From the NCBI RefSeq assembly GCF_902506535.1, contig NZ_LR733824.1, positions 310,001-374,000 on the forward strand: a stretch of 64,000 nt of DNA. The letters are read 5' to 3'. The translations under genes were made by a program, and so were the position numbers. This DNA comes from Pseudomonas sp. 8Z. Its GTDB lineage: Bacteria > Pseudomonadota > Gammaproteobacteria > Pseudomonadales > Pseudomonadaceae. Shown here piece by piece: positions 27,775 through 39,540 of this stretch; within the stretch, counting starts at the first letter, position 1; every line of letters begins with the position of its first letter. The notes under the pieces were generated by a model. The model had not been told where the DNA came from, did no database searches, and saw only the letters and a program-made list of their open reading frames with translations.

Positions 27775-29654
27775 TGGGTGAGCCAAGCCGTATTCACCTG
27801 CTGACTCCTCGCCTGGCCAACCAGATTGCTGCCGGTGAGGTGGTCGAACGCCCTGCCTCTGTAGCCAAGGAGCTGCTGGAAAACAGCCTGGACTCCGGCG
27901 CCCGGCGTATCGATGTTGAGGTTGAGCAGGGGGGCGTCAAGCTGCTAAAGGTGCGTGACGATGGCAGTGGCATTGCCCCGGATGACCTGCCGCTGGCGCT
28001 GGCGCGTCACGCCACCAGCAAGATCCGCGAACTGGAAGACCTCGAAGCCGTGCTCAGCATGGGCTTTCGTGGAGAGGCGCTGGCTTCGATCAGTTCGGTG
28101 TCACGCCTGACCCTGACTTCGCGCACAGCCGATGCCGAGCAAGCCTGGCAAGTGGAGACCGAAGGGCGTGACATGGAACCGCGTGTGCAGCCAGCGGCGC
28201 ATCCGGTCGGCACCTCGGTCGAGGTGCGCGATCTGTTCTTCAATACGCCGGCGCGTCGCAAGTTCCTGCGTGCCGAGAAAACCGAATTCGATCACCTGCA
28301 GGAAGTAATCAAGCGCCTGGCGCTGGCGCGTTTCGATGTGGCCTTCCATCTGCGCCACAATGGCAAGACCGTGTTCGCTCTGCATGAGGCCAGCGATGAG
28401 ATGACCCGCGCGCGGCGTGTGGCGTCGGTATGCGGCCCGGCCTTTCTCGAACAGGCTCTGCCCATCGAAATCGAACGTGGCGGCCTGCGCTTGTGGGGCT
28501 GGGTTGGGTTGCCGACCTTCTCACGCAGTCAGGCGGATCTGCAGTATTTCTACGTCAACGGGCGCATGGTGCGCGACAAGCTGGTCGCCCATGCGGTGCG
28601 CCAGGCCTATCGTGACGTGCTGTTCAACGGTCGGCATCCGACCTTCGTGTTGTTCCTTGAGATCGACCCGAGCACTGTCGATGTCAACGTGCACCCGACC
28701 AAACACGAAGTGCGCTTTCGCGACAGCCGTATGGTGCACGATTTCCTCTACGGCACCTTGCACCGGGCGCTGGCCGACGTGCGCCCCGAAGATCAGGTGG
28801 CGGCACCGGCTGCCGTAGCGCCGGTGGTGCGCGCAACTGGCGCAGCGGCTGGCGAATTTGGCCCGCAGGGTGAAATGGGGCTTGCTGCCAGCGTGCTTGA
28901 CGCGCCGCAGGCCAGCCCTCAGCCAGCCTGGCGAGGCGCGGGTGCGGGTTATCAGGCTCCGGCCAACAATCCGGGTGTGCCGTCTGCCGAGGCTCAGGCC
29001 GCATATCGGGGCTATTACGCGCCACTGCCTGCGGCTCCGGTTCAGGCCTTGCCGCAGGAGCAGGGCGACATACCGCCGCTGGGTTATGCGGTGGCGCAGC
29101 TCAAGGGCGTTTACATCCTGGCGGAGAGCGCTCAGGGCATGGTCGTGGTGGACATGCACGCCGCACACGAGCGCATCACCTACGAGCGTCTCAAGCAGGC
29201 GATGGCCAGCGAGGGCTTGCGCGGCCAGCCGCTGCTGGTGCCGGAGTCGATTGCCTTGAGTCAACGCGAAGCCGATTGCGCCGAGGAGCACGCCGAATGG
29301 TTCCAGCGCCTCGGCTTTGAGTTGCAGCGCTTGGGTGAGGAAAGTCTGGCGATCCGCCAGATTCCGGCGCTACTCAAGCAGGCGCAGGCGACCCAGCTGG
29401 TGCGTGACGTGCTCGCCGATCTGCTCGAATATGGCACCAGTGACCGTATCCAGGCTCACCTCAATGAGCTGCTGGCGACCATGGCCTGTCATGGTGCCGT
29501 ACGTGCCAACCGGCGTCTGACCCTGCCGGAGATGAATGCCTTGCTGCGCGACATGGAGCAAACCGAGCGAAGTGGTCAGTGCAACCATGGGCGTCCGACC
29601 TGGACGCAGTTGGGCATGGACGACCTCGATAAACTTTTCCTGCGGGGGCGTTGA
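27771..29654 (+). CDS. mutL: DNA mismatch repair protein MutL
   Basis: MutL couples MutS mismatch recognition to strand cleavage. The 627-residue protein has the GHKL ATPase N-domain ([32 protein letters not shown]), a Pro/Ala-rich linker (about 335-425) and a C-terminal dimerisation domain. The C-domain contains [12 protein letters not shown], which fits the DxHA-x2-E-x4-E metal motif of MutL proteins that nick DNA themselves, unlike the E. coli type, consistent with a genus lacking MutH. ATG 27771 overlaps the amiB stop; the next ATG at 27774 is also possible. Confidence 0.96.
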   Translation: MMGEPSRIHLLTPRLANQIAAGEVVERPASVAKELLENSLDSGARRIDVEVEQGGVKLLKVRDDGSGIAPDDLPLALARHATSKIRELEDLEAVLSMGFRGEALASISSVSRLTLTSRTADAEQAWQVETEGRDMEPRVQPAAHPVGTSVEVRDLFFNTPARRKFLRAEKTEFDHLQEVIKRLALARFDVAFHLRHNGKTVFALHEASDEMTRARRVASVCGPAFLEQALPIEIERGGLRLWGWVGLPTFSRSQADLQYFYVNGRMVRDKLVAHAVRQAYRDVLFNGRHPTFVLFLEIDPSTVDVNVHPTKHEVRFRDSRMVHDFLYGTLHRALADVRPEDQVAAPAAVAPVVRATGAAAGEFGPQGEMGLAASVLDAPQASPQPAWRGAGAGYQAPANNPGVPSAEAQAAYRGYYAPLPAAPVQALPQEQGDIPPLGYAVAQLKGVYILAESAQGMVVVDMHAAHERITYERLKQAMASEGLRGQPLLVPESIALSQREADCAEEHAEWFQRLGFELQRLGEESLAIRQIPALLKQAQATQLVRDVLADLLEYGTSDRIQAHLNELLATMACHGAVRANRRLTLPEMNALLRDMEQTERSGQCNHGRPTWTQLGMDDLDKLFLRGR

Positions 29655-30628
29655 TGGCTCGGGGACTGCCGCCAGCCATCTTTCTGATGGGGCCGACCGC
29701 CGCCGGTAAGACTGATCTGGCTCTTGAGCTGGCGCGAGTATTGCCGTGTGATCTGATCAGTGTCGATTCGGCGCTGGTCTATCGTGGCATGGACATTGGT
29801 ACGGCCAAGCCTGATCGTGCGACACTGGACGCCTTTCCTCATGCTTTGATCGATATTCTTGATCCGGCGCAGAGCTACTCGGCTGCGGAGTTTCGCGCCG
29901 ATGCCTTGGCGGCGATGGCGCGCAGTACGGCACGCGGCCGCATTCCACTGCTGGTGGGCGGCACCATGCTGTACTACAAGGCTTTGCTTGATGGTTTGGC
30001 TGATATGCCCAGTGCCGATCCTGTCGTGCGTGCCGAGCTGGAGGCGCGCGCGGCCTGTGAAGGGTGGCACGTGCTGCATGGCGAGTTGGCCGAGGTTGAC
30101 CCTGCGTCGGCTGCGCGTATTCACCCCAATGACCCGCAGCGACTGGTACGTGCGCTGGAGGTCTATCGCGTCAGTGGCCTGAGCATGACCGAGCATCGCT
30201 TACGGCAACAGGCTGGAAACCCCGATTCAGACACGCCCGGTGCCGGGCAATTGCCCTATACTGTGGCGCAGCTTGCCATCGCGCCGAGTGAGCGTCAGAT
30301 TCTGCATTCGCGCATCGCGCATCGTTTTCACGCAATGCTGGAACAGGGCTTTATCGAAGAGGTCGAAGCTCTACGCATGCGAGGTGACTTGCACGAGCGA
30401 TTGCCGTCTATACGAGCGGTTGGTTATCGCCAGGTTTGGGAGCATCTGGATGGCAGGCTCTCGCGGAGTGAAATGGCTGAGCGTGGCATCATCGCGACGC
30501 GTCAGTTAGCCAAGCGTCAATTTACCTGGCTGCGTGGCTGGGATGATGTGCAGTGGCTCGATAGCCTGGACTGCGACAATCTGTCTCGCGCCTTGAAATA
30601 CCTGGCCAGCGTCTCCATATTGGACTGA
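29654..30628 (+). CDS. miaA: tRNA dimethylallyltransferase MiaA
   Basis: MiaA adds the dimethylallyl group to A37 of tRNAs reading UNN codons. The 324-residue protein has the P-loop [15 protein letters not shown], the substrate motif [16 protein letters not shown] and the region [14 protein letters not shown]. Its ATG shares the final A of the mutL stop codon (TGATG), typical of coupled translation. It is followed after about 100 bases by hfq, as in E. coli and other gammaproteobacteria. Confidence 0.96.
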   Translation: MARGLPPAIFLMGPTAAGKTDLALELARVLPCDLISVDSALVYRGMDIGTAKPDRATLDAFPHALIDILDPAQSYSAAEFRADALAAMARSTARGRIPLLVGGTMLYYKALLDGLADMPSADPVVRAELEARAACEGWHVLHGELAEVDPASAARIHPNDPQRLVRALEVYRVSGLSMTEHRLRQQAGNPDSDTPGAGQLPYTVAQLAIAPSERQILHSRIAHRFHAMLEQGFIEEVEALRMRGDLHERLPSIRAVGYRQVWEHLDGRLSRSEMAERGIIATRQLAKRQFTWLRGWDDVQWLDSLDCDNLSRALKYLASVSILD

Positions 30629-30700
30629 GACCTTGCCGCTTGGCGTCTATCCTTACCGATGGGCGACAGAAAGCCATTGTTTACCAACTAAAACTATTGA

Positions 30701-30988
<288 letters not shown>

Positions 30989-31001
30989 TTAGGGGGCTGC
31001 A

Positions 31002-32303
31002 TTGTTCTTCGAACGTCATGAAGGCGGTGAACGGGCCATCCTGGTGCATCTGGAGGGTCAAGACTCCGAGGCGAGCGAAGACCCCCAGGAGTTTCAGGAA
31101 CTGGCCATGTCGGCAGGCGCCGACATGGTCGCTTTCTTTAGCGTCCCCAGCAGTAGACTAACCGCGAAATACCTTATCGGTAGCGGAAAAGTCGAAGAGC
31201 TGCGCGATCAGGTCAAGGCCGTCGAGGCCGATCTGGTCATCTTCAATCACACGCTTACGCCCAGTCAGGAACGTAATCTCGAGCGAGCGTTCGAGTGTCG
31301 CGTGCTTGATCGCACCGGTTTGATTCTCGATATCTTCGCGCAGCGCGCGCGCACTCATGAAGGCAAGTTGCAGGTAGAGCTGGCTCAGCTCGACCATATG
31401 AGCACGCGCCTGGTGCGTGGCTGGACTCACCTTGAGCGACAGAAGGGAGGGATCGGTCTGCGTGGGCCGGGTGAAACCCAGCTCGAAACCGACCGTCGCC
31501 TGTTGCGTGTACGGATTCGCCAGATCAAGCAAAAGTTGGAAAAAGTGCGCAGCCAGCGTGAGCAGGCTCGCCGTGGGCGCAGGCGTGCCGATATTCCTTC
31601 GGTTTCGCTGGTGGGTTACACCAATGCCGGCAAGTCTACCTTGTTCAATGCGGTGACGACTTCGCAGGTCTATGCGGCGGATCAGTTGTTCGCCACGCTC
31701 GACCCGACTCTGCGTCGTATCGAGCTGGATGACCTTGGGCCGATCGTCCTGGCTGACACTGTGGGCTTCATTCGTCACCTGCCGCACAAGCTGGTCGAGG
31801 CCTTTCGCGCTACGCTTGAGGAGTCGAGTAACTCCGATCTGCTGTTGCACGTGATCGACGCGCACGAGCCTGAGCGTATGGCGCAGATCGAGCAGGTGCA
31901 GAACGTGCTGCAGGAGATCGGTGCACATGAACTGCCGATGCTTGAGGTATACAACAAGCTGGATTTGTTGGAAGGTGTAGAGCCGCAGATTCAGCGTGAT
32001 GGGGATGGCAAGCCTGTGCGCGTCTGGCTGTCGGCCCGTGAGGGGCGTGGCCTGGAGTTGTTGCGCCAGGCTGTGGCGGAGCTGCTTGGCGATGATCTGT
32101 TCGTCGGTATTCTGCAGTTGCCACAGCAACTTGGGCGCTTGCGGGCACAGTTCTTTGCCTTGGGGGCGGTGCAGAATGAAGGGTATGACGAGCAGGGGCA
32201 GAGTCTGCTTTCGGTGAGATTGCCGCGGGTCGAGCTCAATCGTCTGGTCAGTCGTGAAGGTTTGGAGCCACAGGCGTTCATCGAGCAACATACTTTGCAA
32301 TAA
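31002..32303 (+). CDS. hflX: Ribosome-associated GTPase HflX
   Basis: HflX binds and splits stalled 70S ribosomes. The 433-residue protein has the N-terminal HflX domain (about 15-190, with GSGKVEEL and LERQKGGIGLRGPGETQLETD), a G domain with GYTNAGKSTLFN (G1), DTVGFIRHLPHKLVEAF (G3) and NKLD (G4), and a C-terminal extension. The start is TTG 31002 behind AGGGGG; the next in-frame ATGs are internal to conserved sequence. It lies 13 bases after hfq. Confidence 0.95.
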   Translation: MFFERHEGGERAILVHLEGQDSEASEDPQEFQELAMSAGADMVAFFSVPSSRLTAKYLIGSGKVEELRDQVKAVEADLVIFNHTLTPSQERNLERAFECRVLDRTGLILDIFAQRARTHEGKLQVELAQLDHMSTRLVRGWTHLERQKGGIGLRGPGETQLETDRRLLRVRIRQIKQKLEKVRSQREQARRGRRRADIPSVSLVGYTNAGKSTLFNAVTTSQVYAADQLFATLDPTLRRIELDDLGPIVLADTVGFIRHLPHKLVEAFRATLEESSNSDLLLHVIDAHEPERMAQIEQVQNVLQEIGAHELPMLEVYNKLDLLEGVEPQIQRDGDGKPVRVWLSAREGRGLELLRQAVAELLGDDLFVGILQLPQQLGRLRAQFFALGAVQNEGYDEQGQSLLSVRLPRVELNRLVSREGLEPQAFIEQHTLQ

Positions 32304-32355
32304 AGCCTGGGACGCTTGTTTTGCTGTCGATATAAGGCTTTGGGTAGCATTGGCC

Positions 32356-32374
32356 GGCGCGCCGTGGGCGCGCC
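32356..32374. other. Twin GGCGCGCC hairpin between hflX and hflK
   Basis: Two GGCGCGCC octamers lie 3 bases apart. They are mutually complementary, so the transcript can form an 8-bp GC-only hairpin 26 bases before the hflK start. There is no T tract, so simple termination is unlikely; mRNA stability or uncoupling of hflX from hflKC is possible. Confidence 0.5.
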
Positions 32375-32400
32375 TTCGCTTTATCAGTACGGAGAACGCT

Positions 32401-33567
32401 ATGGCTTGGAATGAGCCGGGTGGAAACTCGAACAATCAAGACCCTTGGGGCGGCCGCAAAGGCGGTGGTCGGCAGGGCCCGCCAGACCTCGACGAAGCGT
32501 TCCGCAAGTTGCAAGAGAGCCTCAATGGCTTGTTCGGCGGCGGTAAGAAGCGCGGCGGCGATGATTCAGGGCGTAGCGGCGGCGGTGGCTTTGGTCTGCT
32601 GTTGGTCGGCTTTGGCTTGCTTGCCGCGATTTGGATGTACAACGCCATTTATGTCGTCGATGAGCAGGAGCAGGCAGTGGTGCTGCGCTTCGGCAAGTAC
32701 CATGAAACCGTTGGACCGGGCCTGAACATCTATTTCCCACCGTTCGACCGCAAGTACCAGGAGAACGTCACCCGCGAGCGCGCCTACAGCAAGCAGGGTG
32801 CGATGCTTACCGAGGACGAGAACATCATTGAAGTGCCGCTGACGGTGCAGTACCGCATCAGCAACTTGAAGGATTTCGTCCTTAACGTCGATGAGCCCGA
32901 AGTTAGCCTGCAGCATGCTACCGACAGTGCTGTGCGCCATGTCGTTGGCTCCACCGAGATGGATCAGGTGCTGACCGAAGGGCGTGAGTTGATGGCTAGC
33001 GAGGTGCGCGAGCGCCTGCAGCGTTTCCTGGATAATTACTCCACTGGTATCACTATCACTCAGGTCAACATCCAGAGTGCTGCTGCACCGCGTGAGGTGC
33101 AGGAGGCGTTCGACGATGTGATTCGTGCGCGTGAAGATGAGCAGCGTGAGAAGAATCAGGCTGAGTCCTATGCCAATGGTGTGATCCCGGAGGCGCGTGG
33201 TCAGGCTCAGCGTATGCTCGAAGAGGCCAATGGTTACCGCGATGAGGTCATTGCACGTGCTCAGGGTGAGGCCGATCGCTTCACTAAACTGGTTGCCGAA
33301 TACCGCAAGGCGCCTGAGGTCACTCGCGAGCGTCTGTACCTCGACACCATGCAGGAGCTGATGAGCAACACCAGCAAGGTGCTGGTCACCGGCGACAAGG
33401 GGCAAAACAACCTGCTCTACCTGCCTCTGGACAAGATGATCGACAATCGTGCCGGTTCTTCCGGTGCCAGCTCTACCGGTAGCACTGGCGGAGTGGTGCG
33501 CGACCCGGCTCTGCCAGCGAGCAGCGATCTATCCCAGCGTAACCTGCGTACACGGGAGAGCCGTTGA
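32401..33567 (+). CDS. hflK: HflK, membrane protease-regulator subunit (SPFH family)
   Basis: HflK and HflC form a large periplasm-facing cage that holds and modulates FtsH. The 388-residue protein has a glycine-rich cytoplasmic N-terminus (2-60, NEPGGNSNNQDPWGGRKGGG), one membrane helix at about 62-82, the SPFH/band-7 domain (85-270), a charged coiled coil with EQREKNQAESYANGVIPEA, and a Ser/Gly-rich tail. GGAGAAC precedes ATG 32401. Its stop overlaps the hflC start. Confidence 0.96.
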   Translation: MAWNEPGGNSNNQDPWGGRKGGGRQGPPDLDEAFRKLQESLNGLFGGGKKRGGDDSGRSGGGGFGLLLVGFGLLAAIWMYNAIYVVDEQEQAVVLRFGKYHETVGPGLNIYFPPFDRKYQENVTRERAYSKQGAMLTEDENIIEVPLTVQYRISNLKDFVLNVDEPEVSLQHATDSAVRHVVGSTEMDQVLTEGRELMASEVRERLQRFLDNYSTGITITQVNIQSAAAPREVQEAFDDVIRAREDEQREKNQAESYANGVIPEARGQAQRMLEEANGYRDEVIARAQGEADRFTKLVAEYRKAPEVTRERLYLDTMQELMSNTSKVLVTGDKGQNNLLYLPLDKMIDNRAGSSGASSTGSTGGVVRDPALPASSDLSQRNLRTRESR

Positions 33568-34436
33568 TGAGCAATAAGTCCCTGATCGGCCTGATCGTGG
33601 CCGTGGTTCTGGCCATCGTGGCATGGAACAGCTTCTATATCGTGGCGCAAACCGAGCGTGCTGTGCTCCTGCAGTTTGGTCGAGTGGTTAATCCTGATGT
33701 GCAGCCAGGCCTGCATGTGAAGATTCCTTACGTCAACCAAGTGCGGATCTTCGATGGTCGTCTGCTGACGCTGGATTCAACTTCCTCGCGTTTCCTCACG
33801 CTGGAAAAGAAGGCGCTGATGGTCGATGCCTACGCCAAGTGGCGGGTTAAGGATGCCGAGCGCTTCTATCAGTCCACCTCTGGTGTGAAACAGGTGGCCG
33901 ATGAGCGTCTGGCGCGTCGTCTTGAGGCTTCGTTGCGTGACCAGTTCGGTAAGCGCACTTTGCACGAGTCGGTGTCCGGTGAGCGTGACGCGCTGATGGC
34001 GGATGTGACCGCAACTCTCAACCGTGCTGCCGAGCGTGAGCTGGGTATCGAGGTGGTGGATGTGCGGGTTAAGGCCATTGACCTGCCGCGTGAGGTGAAC
34101 CGTAGTGTGTTCGAACGTATGAGTACCGAACGTGAGCGTGAAGCACGCGAGCACCGTGCCAAGGGTCGTGAGTTGGCCGAAGGTATTCGTGCTGATGCCG
34201 ACCGTCAGCGCCGGGTTCTGATCGCCGAAGCATACCGCCAGGCGGAAGAGCTGCGTGGTGATGGTGACGCCCAGGCTGCTGCCATCTACTCCAAAGCTTA
34301 TGGCCAGGATCAGGAGTTCTATAGCTTCTATCGCAGCCTGAAAGCCTATCGCGAGAGCTTTGCTGACAAGCGCGATGTGTTGGTGCTCGATCCGAGCAGT
34401 GATTTCTTCCGTTATCTGGAGAAGGCCAAGCCTTAA
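33567..34436 (+). CDS. hflC: HflC, membrane protease-regulator subunit (SPFH family)
   Basis: This is the partner of HflK in the FtsH-modulating complex. The 289-residue protein starts with a membrane helix (SLIGLIVAVVLAIVAWNSFY, 4-23), followed by the SPFH domain (25-190) and the conserved helical part MSTEREREAREHRAKGRELA and AEGIRADADRQRRVL. The ATG shares its A with the hflK stop (TGATG). It is the last gene of the nnr-to-hflC run and is followed by a palindromic repeat. Confidence 0.96.
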   Translation: MSNKSLIGLIVAVVLAIVAWNSFYIVAQTERAVLLQFGRVVNPDVQPGLHVKIPYVNQVRIFDGRLLTLDSTSSRFLTLEKKALMVDAYAKWRVKDAERFYQSTSGVKQVADERLARRLEASLRDQFGKRTLHESVSGERDALMADVTATLNRAAERELGIEVVDVRVKAIDLPREVNRSVFERMSTEREREAREHRAKGRELAEGIRADADRQRRVLIAEAYRQAEELRGDGDAQAAAIYSKAYGQDQEFYSFYRSLKAYRESFADKRDVLVLDPSSDFFRYLEKAKP

Positions 34437-34440
34437 AACA

Positions 34441-34515
34441 GCGGCTTCAGGCCGCGAGCTACAAGCCGCAGGTGCACACCCGTCCGCCTGCGGCCTGAAG
34501 CCTGTGGCTTGTCGC
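34441..34515. repeat. Palindromic AAGC-rich repeat, copy 4 (after hflC)
   Basis: A perfect 12-bp inverted repeat (GGCTTCAGGCCG at 34443-34454, CGGCCTGAAGCC at 34491-34502) encloses a second perfect 8-bp stem (GCCGCAGG / CCTGCGGC). It starts 4 bases after the hflC stop codon. Confidence 0.75.
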
Positions 34516-34537
34516 CCTGACCGTGTTATCATGCGGC

Positions 34538-34561
34538 AGCCGGGAAAATCCCGGCTTTTTT
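34538..34561 (+). terminator. Hairpin with T tail between hflC and the DUF2065 gene
   Basis: AGCCGGGA-AAA-TCCCGGCT followed by TTTTTG has the form of a rho-independent terminator. It ends only 15 bases before the next start codon. An extended -10 (TGTTATCAT, 34524-34532) lies just upstream, so the hairpin could instead form at the 5' end of a new transcript. Confidence 0.7.
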
Positions 34562-34576
34562 GCGTCTGTGGGAATC

Positions 34577-34762
34577 ATGTGGCAGGAACTGGGCATCGCG
34601 CTGTGTTTGCTTTTGGTGTTGGAAGGCATCCTGCCCTTCCTGTATCCGCGCCAGTGGCGCGGGGCGGTATTGCTGGCAGCGCGGTTGCCCGACCGTCGAC
34701 TGCGTCTTATGGGGCTGACCAGCATGCTGCTGGGAACAGCGCTCCTTTATTTGCTTCACTGA
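34577..34762 (+). CDS. DUF2065 small membrane protein (YjeT-like)
   Basis: The 61-residue protein has two hydrophobic helices (about 4-22 and 42-60) around a short basic loop ([21 protein letters not shown]). This matches the DUF2065/YjeT family, which in many gammaproteobacteria lies between hflC and purA or hisZ. The function is unknown. ATG 34577 gives [22 protein letters not shown], the family start; the longer frame runs back through the terminator hairpin. Confidence 0.85.
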   Translation: MWQELGIALCLLLVLEGILPFLYPRQWRGAVLLAARLPDRRLRLMGLTSMLLGTALLYLLH

Positions 34763-34799
34763 AGGCTTGTGCCGCCCGGATCGAGAGGGGAATGGCGAA

Positions 34800-35987
34800 A
34801 TGGCAACGGTAGACCGCTGGCTGCTGCCAGATGGCATCGAAGAAGTACTGCCGCCGGAGGCGGCGCGCATTGAGGCAGCCCGCCGTCAGGTGTTGGATCT
34901 GTTTCAGCGTTGGGGCTACGAGTTTGTCGTCACCCCGCATATCGAATATCTGGAATCCTTGCTGACCGGTGCCGGGCAGGATCTCGACCTGCGCACTTTC
35001 AAGGTGACGGATCCGCTGTCAGGTCGGCAGATGGGCTTTCGTGCCGACATCACGCCGCAGGTGGCGCGTATCGACGCGCATACGCTGCGCCGCGAGGGAC
35101 CGAGTCGTTTGTGTTATGCCGGTAGTGTGCTGCATGCCAAACCGCGTGCGTTGACCACTTCGCGTAGCCCTATCCAACTTGGTGCCGAGCTGTATGGCGA
35201 TGCCAGTCCGGCTAGCGACATCGAAGTCATTAGCCTGCTGGTGGAAACCCTGGAGCTGGCTGCCGTGCCTGACGTGCATATGGATCTTGGGCATGTTGGC
35301 ATCTATCGCGGTCTGGCTCGTGCTGCCGACTTGTCTGGTGAGGTCGAGCAGCAACTGTTCGATGCGCTGCAGCGCAAGGCAGTTGATGAGATCGAGGTGC
35401 TGACCTCGGGTTTGTCCGCTGGCCTTGGCAATATGTTGCGCTCATTGGCCGAGCTGTGTGGTGGTCGCGATGTGCTCGATCTGGCGCAGGCTGCTCTGGT
35501 CGAGGCCCCGGAAAGCGTGCATGCCGCGCTGGATGAGTTGATGGCGATTGCTGAAGCGTTGGAGCTGCGTTATCCAGAGTTGCCACTGTATTTCGATCTG
35601 GGTGAACTGCGCGGTTACAACTACCACACGGGCGTCGTCTTTGCGGCGTTCGTGCCTGGCGAGGGCGGAGCTATCGCGCAGGGTGGTCGTTACGATGACA
35701 CCGGAGCCGTTTTTGGGCGCGCTCGCCCGGCCACGGGCTTTTCCACGGATCTGAAGACGCTGGTGACGCTGGGTGATATGCGTCTGGATGAGCCCGTGGT
35801 GGGTGTCTGGGCGCCAGATAATCATGACCTGTATTTGTGGCAGGCGGTGCGTCGCCTGCGCGGCGAGGGCGTACGCGTCGTTCAGGCATTGCCTGGGCAG
35901 GGCGAGGCTGATGCGCGTGAGGCGGGCTGTGATCGCCTGCTGACGCTGCGCGACGGTCGCTGGCAAGTGGTGCCATTGGCATCCTGA
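34800..35987 (+). CDS. hisZ: ATP phosphoribosyltransferase regulatory subunit HisZ
   Basis: HisZ is a catalytically dead histidyl-tRNA-synthetase paralogue that activates the short-form HisG in the first step of histidine synthesis. The 395-residue protein has class II synthetase-like motifs ([46 protein letters not shown]-like [12 protein letters not shown]) but lacks the C-terminal anticodon-binding domain of true HisS. ATG 34800 follows GAGAGGGGA. It lies between the DUF2065 gene and purA, as in other pseudomonads. Confidence 0.94.
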   Translation: MATVDRWLLPDGIEEVLPPEAARIEAARRQVLDLFQRWGYEFVVTPHIEYLESLLTGAGQDLDLRTFKVTDPLSGRQMGFRADITPQVARIDAHTLRREGPSRLCYAGSVLHAKPRALTTSRSPIQLGAELYGDASPASDIEVISLLVETLELAAVPDVHMDLGHVGIYRGLARAADLSGEVEQQLFDALQRKAVDEIEVLTSGLSAGLGNMLRSLAELCGGRDVLDLAQAALVEAPESVHAALDELMAIAEALELRYPELPLYFDLGELRGYNYHTGVVFAAFVPGEGGAIAQGGRYDDTGAVFGRARPATGFSTDLKTLVTLGDMRLDEPVVGVWAPDNHDLYLWQAVRRLRGEGVRVVQALPGQGEADAREAGCDRLLTLRDGRWQVVPLAS

Positions 35988-36006
35988 TTTTTTCTCGTTG
36001 GCTTGA

Positions 36007-37338
<1,332 letters not shown>

Positions 37339-37359
37339 TCGAGTTTTCTTGATCCATAG

Positions 37360-37384
37360 AGACCGCCTTCTGGCGGTCTTTTTG
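37360..37384 (+). terminator. Rho-independent terminator after purA
   Basis: An 8-bp stem AGACCGCC / GGCGGTCT with a TTCT loop is followed by TTTTTG. Confidence 0.92.
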
Positions 37385-37416
37385 TATCTGTGGTGTCGGC
37401 GCGAAACTTGCAATCC

Positions 37417-37443
37417 TCAATAAATCGTCAAAATTGCCGTTAT
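37417..37443 (+). promoter_or_regulatory. Candidate sigma-28 (FliA) promoter for the chemoreceptor
   Basis: TCAA, then 15 bases, then GCCGTTAT resembles the chemoreceptor-type FliA promoter (TCAA-N15-GCCGATAA); 6 of 8 positions match in the -10. It lies about 56 bases before the proposed start codon. Confidence 0.45.
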
Positions 37444-37445
37444 AG

Positions 37446-37489
37446 CGTTCAGGTCGTTCAGGTCGTTCAGGTCGTTCAGGTCGTTCAGG
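37446..37489 (+). repeat. Tandem 9-bp repeat (CGTTCAGGT, 4.9 copies) in the chemoreceptor leader
   Basis: Four perfect copies of CGTTCAGGT and a fifth of 8 bases run without interruption and end in AGGAGA, the ribosome site of the next gene. The unit length of 9 and its position between candidate promoter and start codon make copy-number change a possible expression switch. Confidence 0.9.
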
Positions 37490-37498
37490 AGAGTGCTA

Positions 37499-39433
37499 GT
37501 GTTCGCCATTGTCTCGATGTTGCGCAGCCGCTTATTACGCCCGGTTTTCATTGCTCTCGGTTTGGCCATGTTGGTGCAGGTGGGGTTGGCGGTGTGGCTG
37601 ATGCGTGCCTCAGTGAATGACATGGTCGATGATCTTGCTCAGCGTCTAGGCGGTGAAAGCTTACGCCTGGGGCAGGAATTGAATGGCGCGCAGCAGGAAA
37701 TGAGTCAGGGGTTGGCTGCGCTCTCGCACAATACTCGGACTCGCCTGTCTGAAGGCCTGTCGACGCAGCTCAAGCAGGAGCAGGTGCAACTGCGCGGTGT
37801 GCTGGAGGGTAGTCTCAAGCAATCCGGTCAATCCTTTGCGCAGTTGTTGGCGGGTGTTGCGCCCAAATCTATCTGGGATCTTGATATCCCCGCGCTGACG
37901 GCTCTAACGCGTATCGCGCAGCAGGATCCTGCCGTGCTCTTCGCCATCATTTACGATGCCGAGGGGCAGCGCTTGACGCGTAATTTCAATCGCAGCAATG
38001 AGCGGGTGCGTGAGCTGATCGCTGCTGGTCAGGGCGATTCGCCGCTGGATAAGTTGGTCGATGCGGCTTCACGTGATGCGAGCGTCTACATCGTTGAGGC
38101 GGATATCAACCCCATGGGAGCCTCAATCGGCAAAATCCAAATGGGTTTGTCTTTGGCGGTGGCTGAGCGTGAGCTGCAGGCGCTTGATGGGCGTTTCGAT
38201 GTTCTGGTCGAGGGGGCTGGCAAACTGGTCGACAGCAGTTTGTCGGGCGCCTCGGAGGAGACGGCGCGGGCGTTGCGTGAGCGCTTGCAGTCGGCTGAGC
38301 GCTACACCCAAGAGATGGCGCGTAACGGTGGGGAGTCGGTGCGCCAGGCAGCGGATGGTTTGCGCTGGAATATCGCCTTTGGGCTGTTCTTGGTGGGGGC
38401 TGTGGCGCTGGTTGTGGTGGCCCTGGTGCTGGGGTGGCGAGTGTTAAGTCGTCTGCGCCTGCTGAGTGATGCGCTCAACGATCTGGCGGCGGGGGAGGGG
38501 GATCTGACTCGGCGTGTCGCTGTTCGTAGTCGAGATGAAGTGGGTGAGATGGCCGGTGCGGTCAACCGCTTCATGGATAAATTGCAGCCAATCGTGCGTG
38601 AGTCTGGCGAAGTGGCGTTGCGTACCAGTGAACAGATCCGCAGTCTGACTCAGCGTGGTGCGGCGGCTGAGTCGGCGGCTGGGCGTCAGCGCGATGAGGT
38701 CGCGGCAAGCCTGCAGGCGCTGGCGCAGATGGCCGACGAGGCGCAGGCCGAGAGCAGGGCCATGCAGGATGCCTTGTTGCGTGTAGAGACCATCCGTTCT
38801 GCTGCGCATGAGAATAGCGTTATTGCCCAGCGTCTTTCGTCACTGATTGAGGGGTTGGTCGCTCGGGTTGCTGATGGTTCTGCGGTTATCGAGCGTCTGG
38901 CCAGGCAGAGTGAGCAAATCGAGGTGGTGTTGACGGTCATTCAGTCGATTGCCGAGCAGACCAATCTGCTGGCGCTCAATGCTGCCATTGAGGCGGCGAG
39001 GGCTGGGGAGAGTGGTCGCGGTTTTGCTGTGGTGGCGGATGAGGTTCGTGCCCTGGCGAGTAAGACGCAGCAGTCGACGGGTGATATCCAGACGCATATC
39101 GCGGCACTGCAGCGTGGTGCTCAAGAGGCGGTGGCGGCCATTGCTCAGGCGGCTGATCGGGGTAGTGAAGGGCTCGAGGTTTTGCGCGACAGTGCGCGCC
39201 TGCAGCAGTCGGTGCAGCAGTCGGTGGATGAAGTGCATGGCGCTATCGATGCCGCGACCCTAGCGGCGGCTCATCAGGCGCAAGGTGCTGGGGCTGTGCG
39301 TGAGCGAGTCGAAGTGATTCATGTCGAGGCTCGGCATGCGGCTGAGGCTGTGGCGGCGATTGCGGATAATGCCCGTGCGTTGGATTACCTGGCCGTGCAG
39401 CTCAAGGCCAGCTTGGGGCAGTTTAGAGTCTGA
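37499..39433 (+). CDS. Methyl-accepting chemotaxis protein
   Basis: This transmembrane chemoreceptor has about 644 residues. It has a first membrane helix at about 15-35, a periplasmic sensor of about 250 residues that I cannot assign to a named ligand family, a second helix at about 285-310 ([20 protein letters not shown]), a HAMP domain (310-365) and the long cytoplasmic coiled coil with the universal hairpin tip [20 protein letters not shown] and [16 protein letters not shown] 37499 is chosen because AGGAGA ends 6 bases before it; GTG 37493 and ATG 37517 are alternatives. The ligand is unknown. It is a single-gene unit. Confidence 0.9.
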   Translation: MFAIVSMLRSRLLRPVFIALGLAMLVQVGLAVWLMRASVNDMVDDLAQRLGGESLRLGQELNGAQQEMSQGLAALSHNTRTRLSEGLSTQLKQEQVQLRGVLEGSLKQSGQSFAQLLAGVAPKSIWDLDIPALTALTRIAQQDPAVLFAIIYDAEGQRLTRNFNRSNERVRELIAAGQGDSPLDKLVDAASRDASVYIVEADINPMGASIGKIQMGLSLAVAERELQALDGRFDVLVEGAGKLVDSSLSGASEETARALRERLQSAERYTQEMARNGGESVRQAADGLRWNIAFGLFLVGAVALVVVALVLGWRVLSRLRLLSDALNDLAAGEGDLTRRVAVRSRDEVGEMAGAVNRFMDKLQPIVRESGEVALRTSEQIRSLTQRGAAAESAAGRQRDEVAASLQALAQMADEAQAESRAMQDALLRVETIRSAAHENSVIAQRLSSLIEGLVARVADGSAVIERLARQSEQIEVVLTVIQSIAEQTNLLALNAAIEAARAGESGRGFAVVADEVRALASKTQQSTGDIQTHIAALQRGAQEAVAAIAQAADRGSEGLEVLRDSARLQQSVQQSVDEVHGAIDAATLAAAHQAQGAGAVRERVEVIHVEARHAAEAVAAIADNARALDYLAVQLKASLGQFRV

Positions 39434-39436
39434 GAG

Positions 39437-39522
39437 GGCTTCAGGCTGCGGGCTTCATGCGGCAGGCAAGAGCGGAAGCTTGCTATGGGCGTGGCCTACG
39501 AACACGCTGACAGCCTGTAGCC
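39437..39522. repeat. Palindromic AAGC-rich repeat, copy 5 (after the chemoreceptor)
   Basis: GGCTTCAGGCTG (39437-39448) and CAGCCTGTAGCC (39511-39522) form a 12-bp stem with one mismatch, starting 3 bases after the stop codon. The left arm shares GGCTTCAGG with copy 4. Confidence 0.6.
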
Positions 39523-39540
39523 GCTTTCTTCGGGGCAATA

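Noticed and set aside
31158..32435. 425-codon minus-strand open frame
   Set aside because: It is antisense to hflX; no motif, and hflX has complete G motifs.
37446..37489. CRISPR-like array
   Set aside because: The 9-base units abut directly with no spacers; it is a simple tandem repeat.
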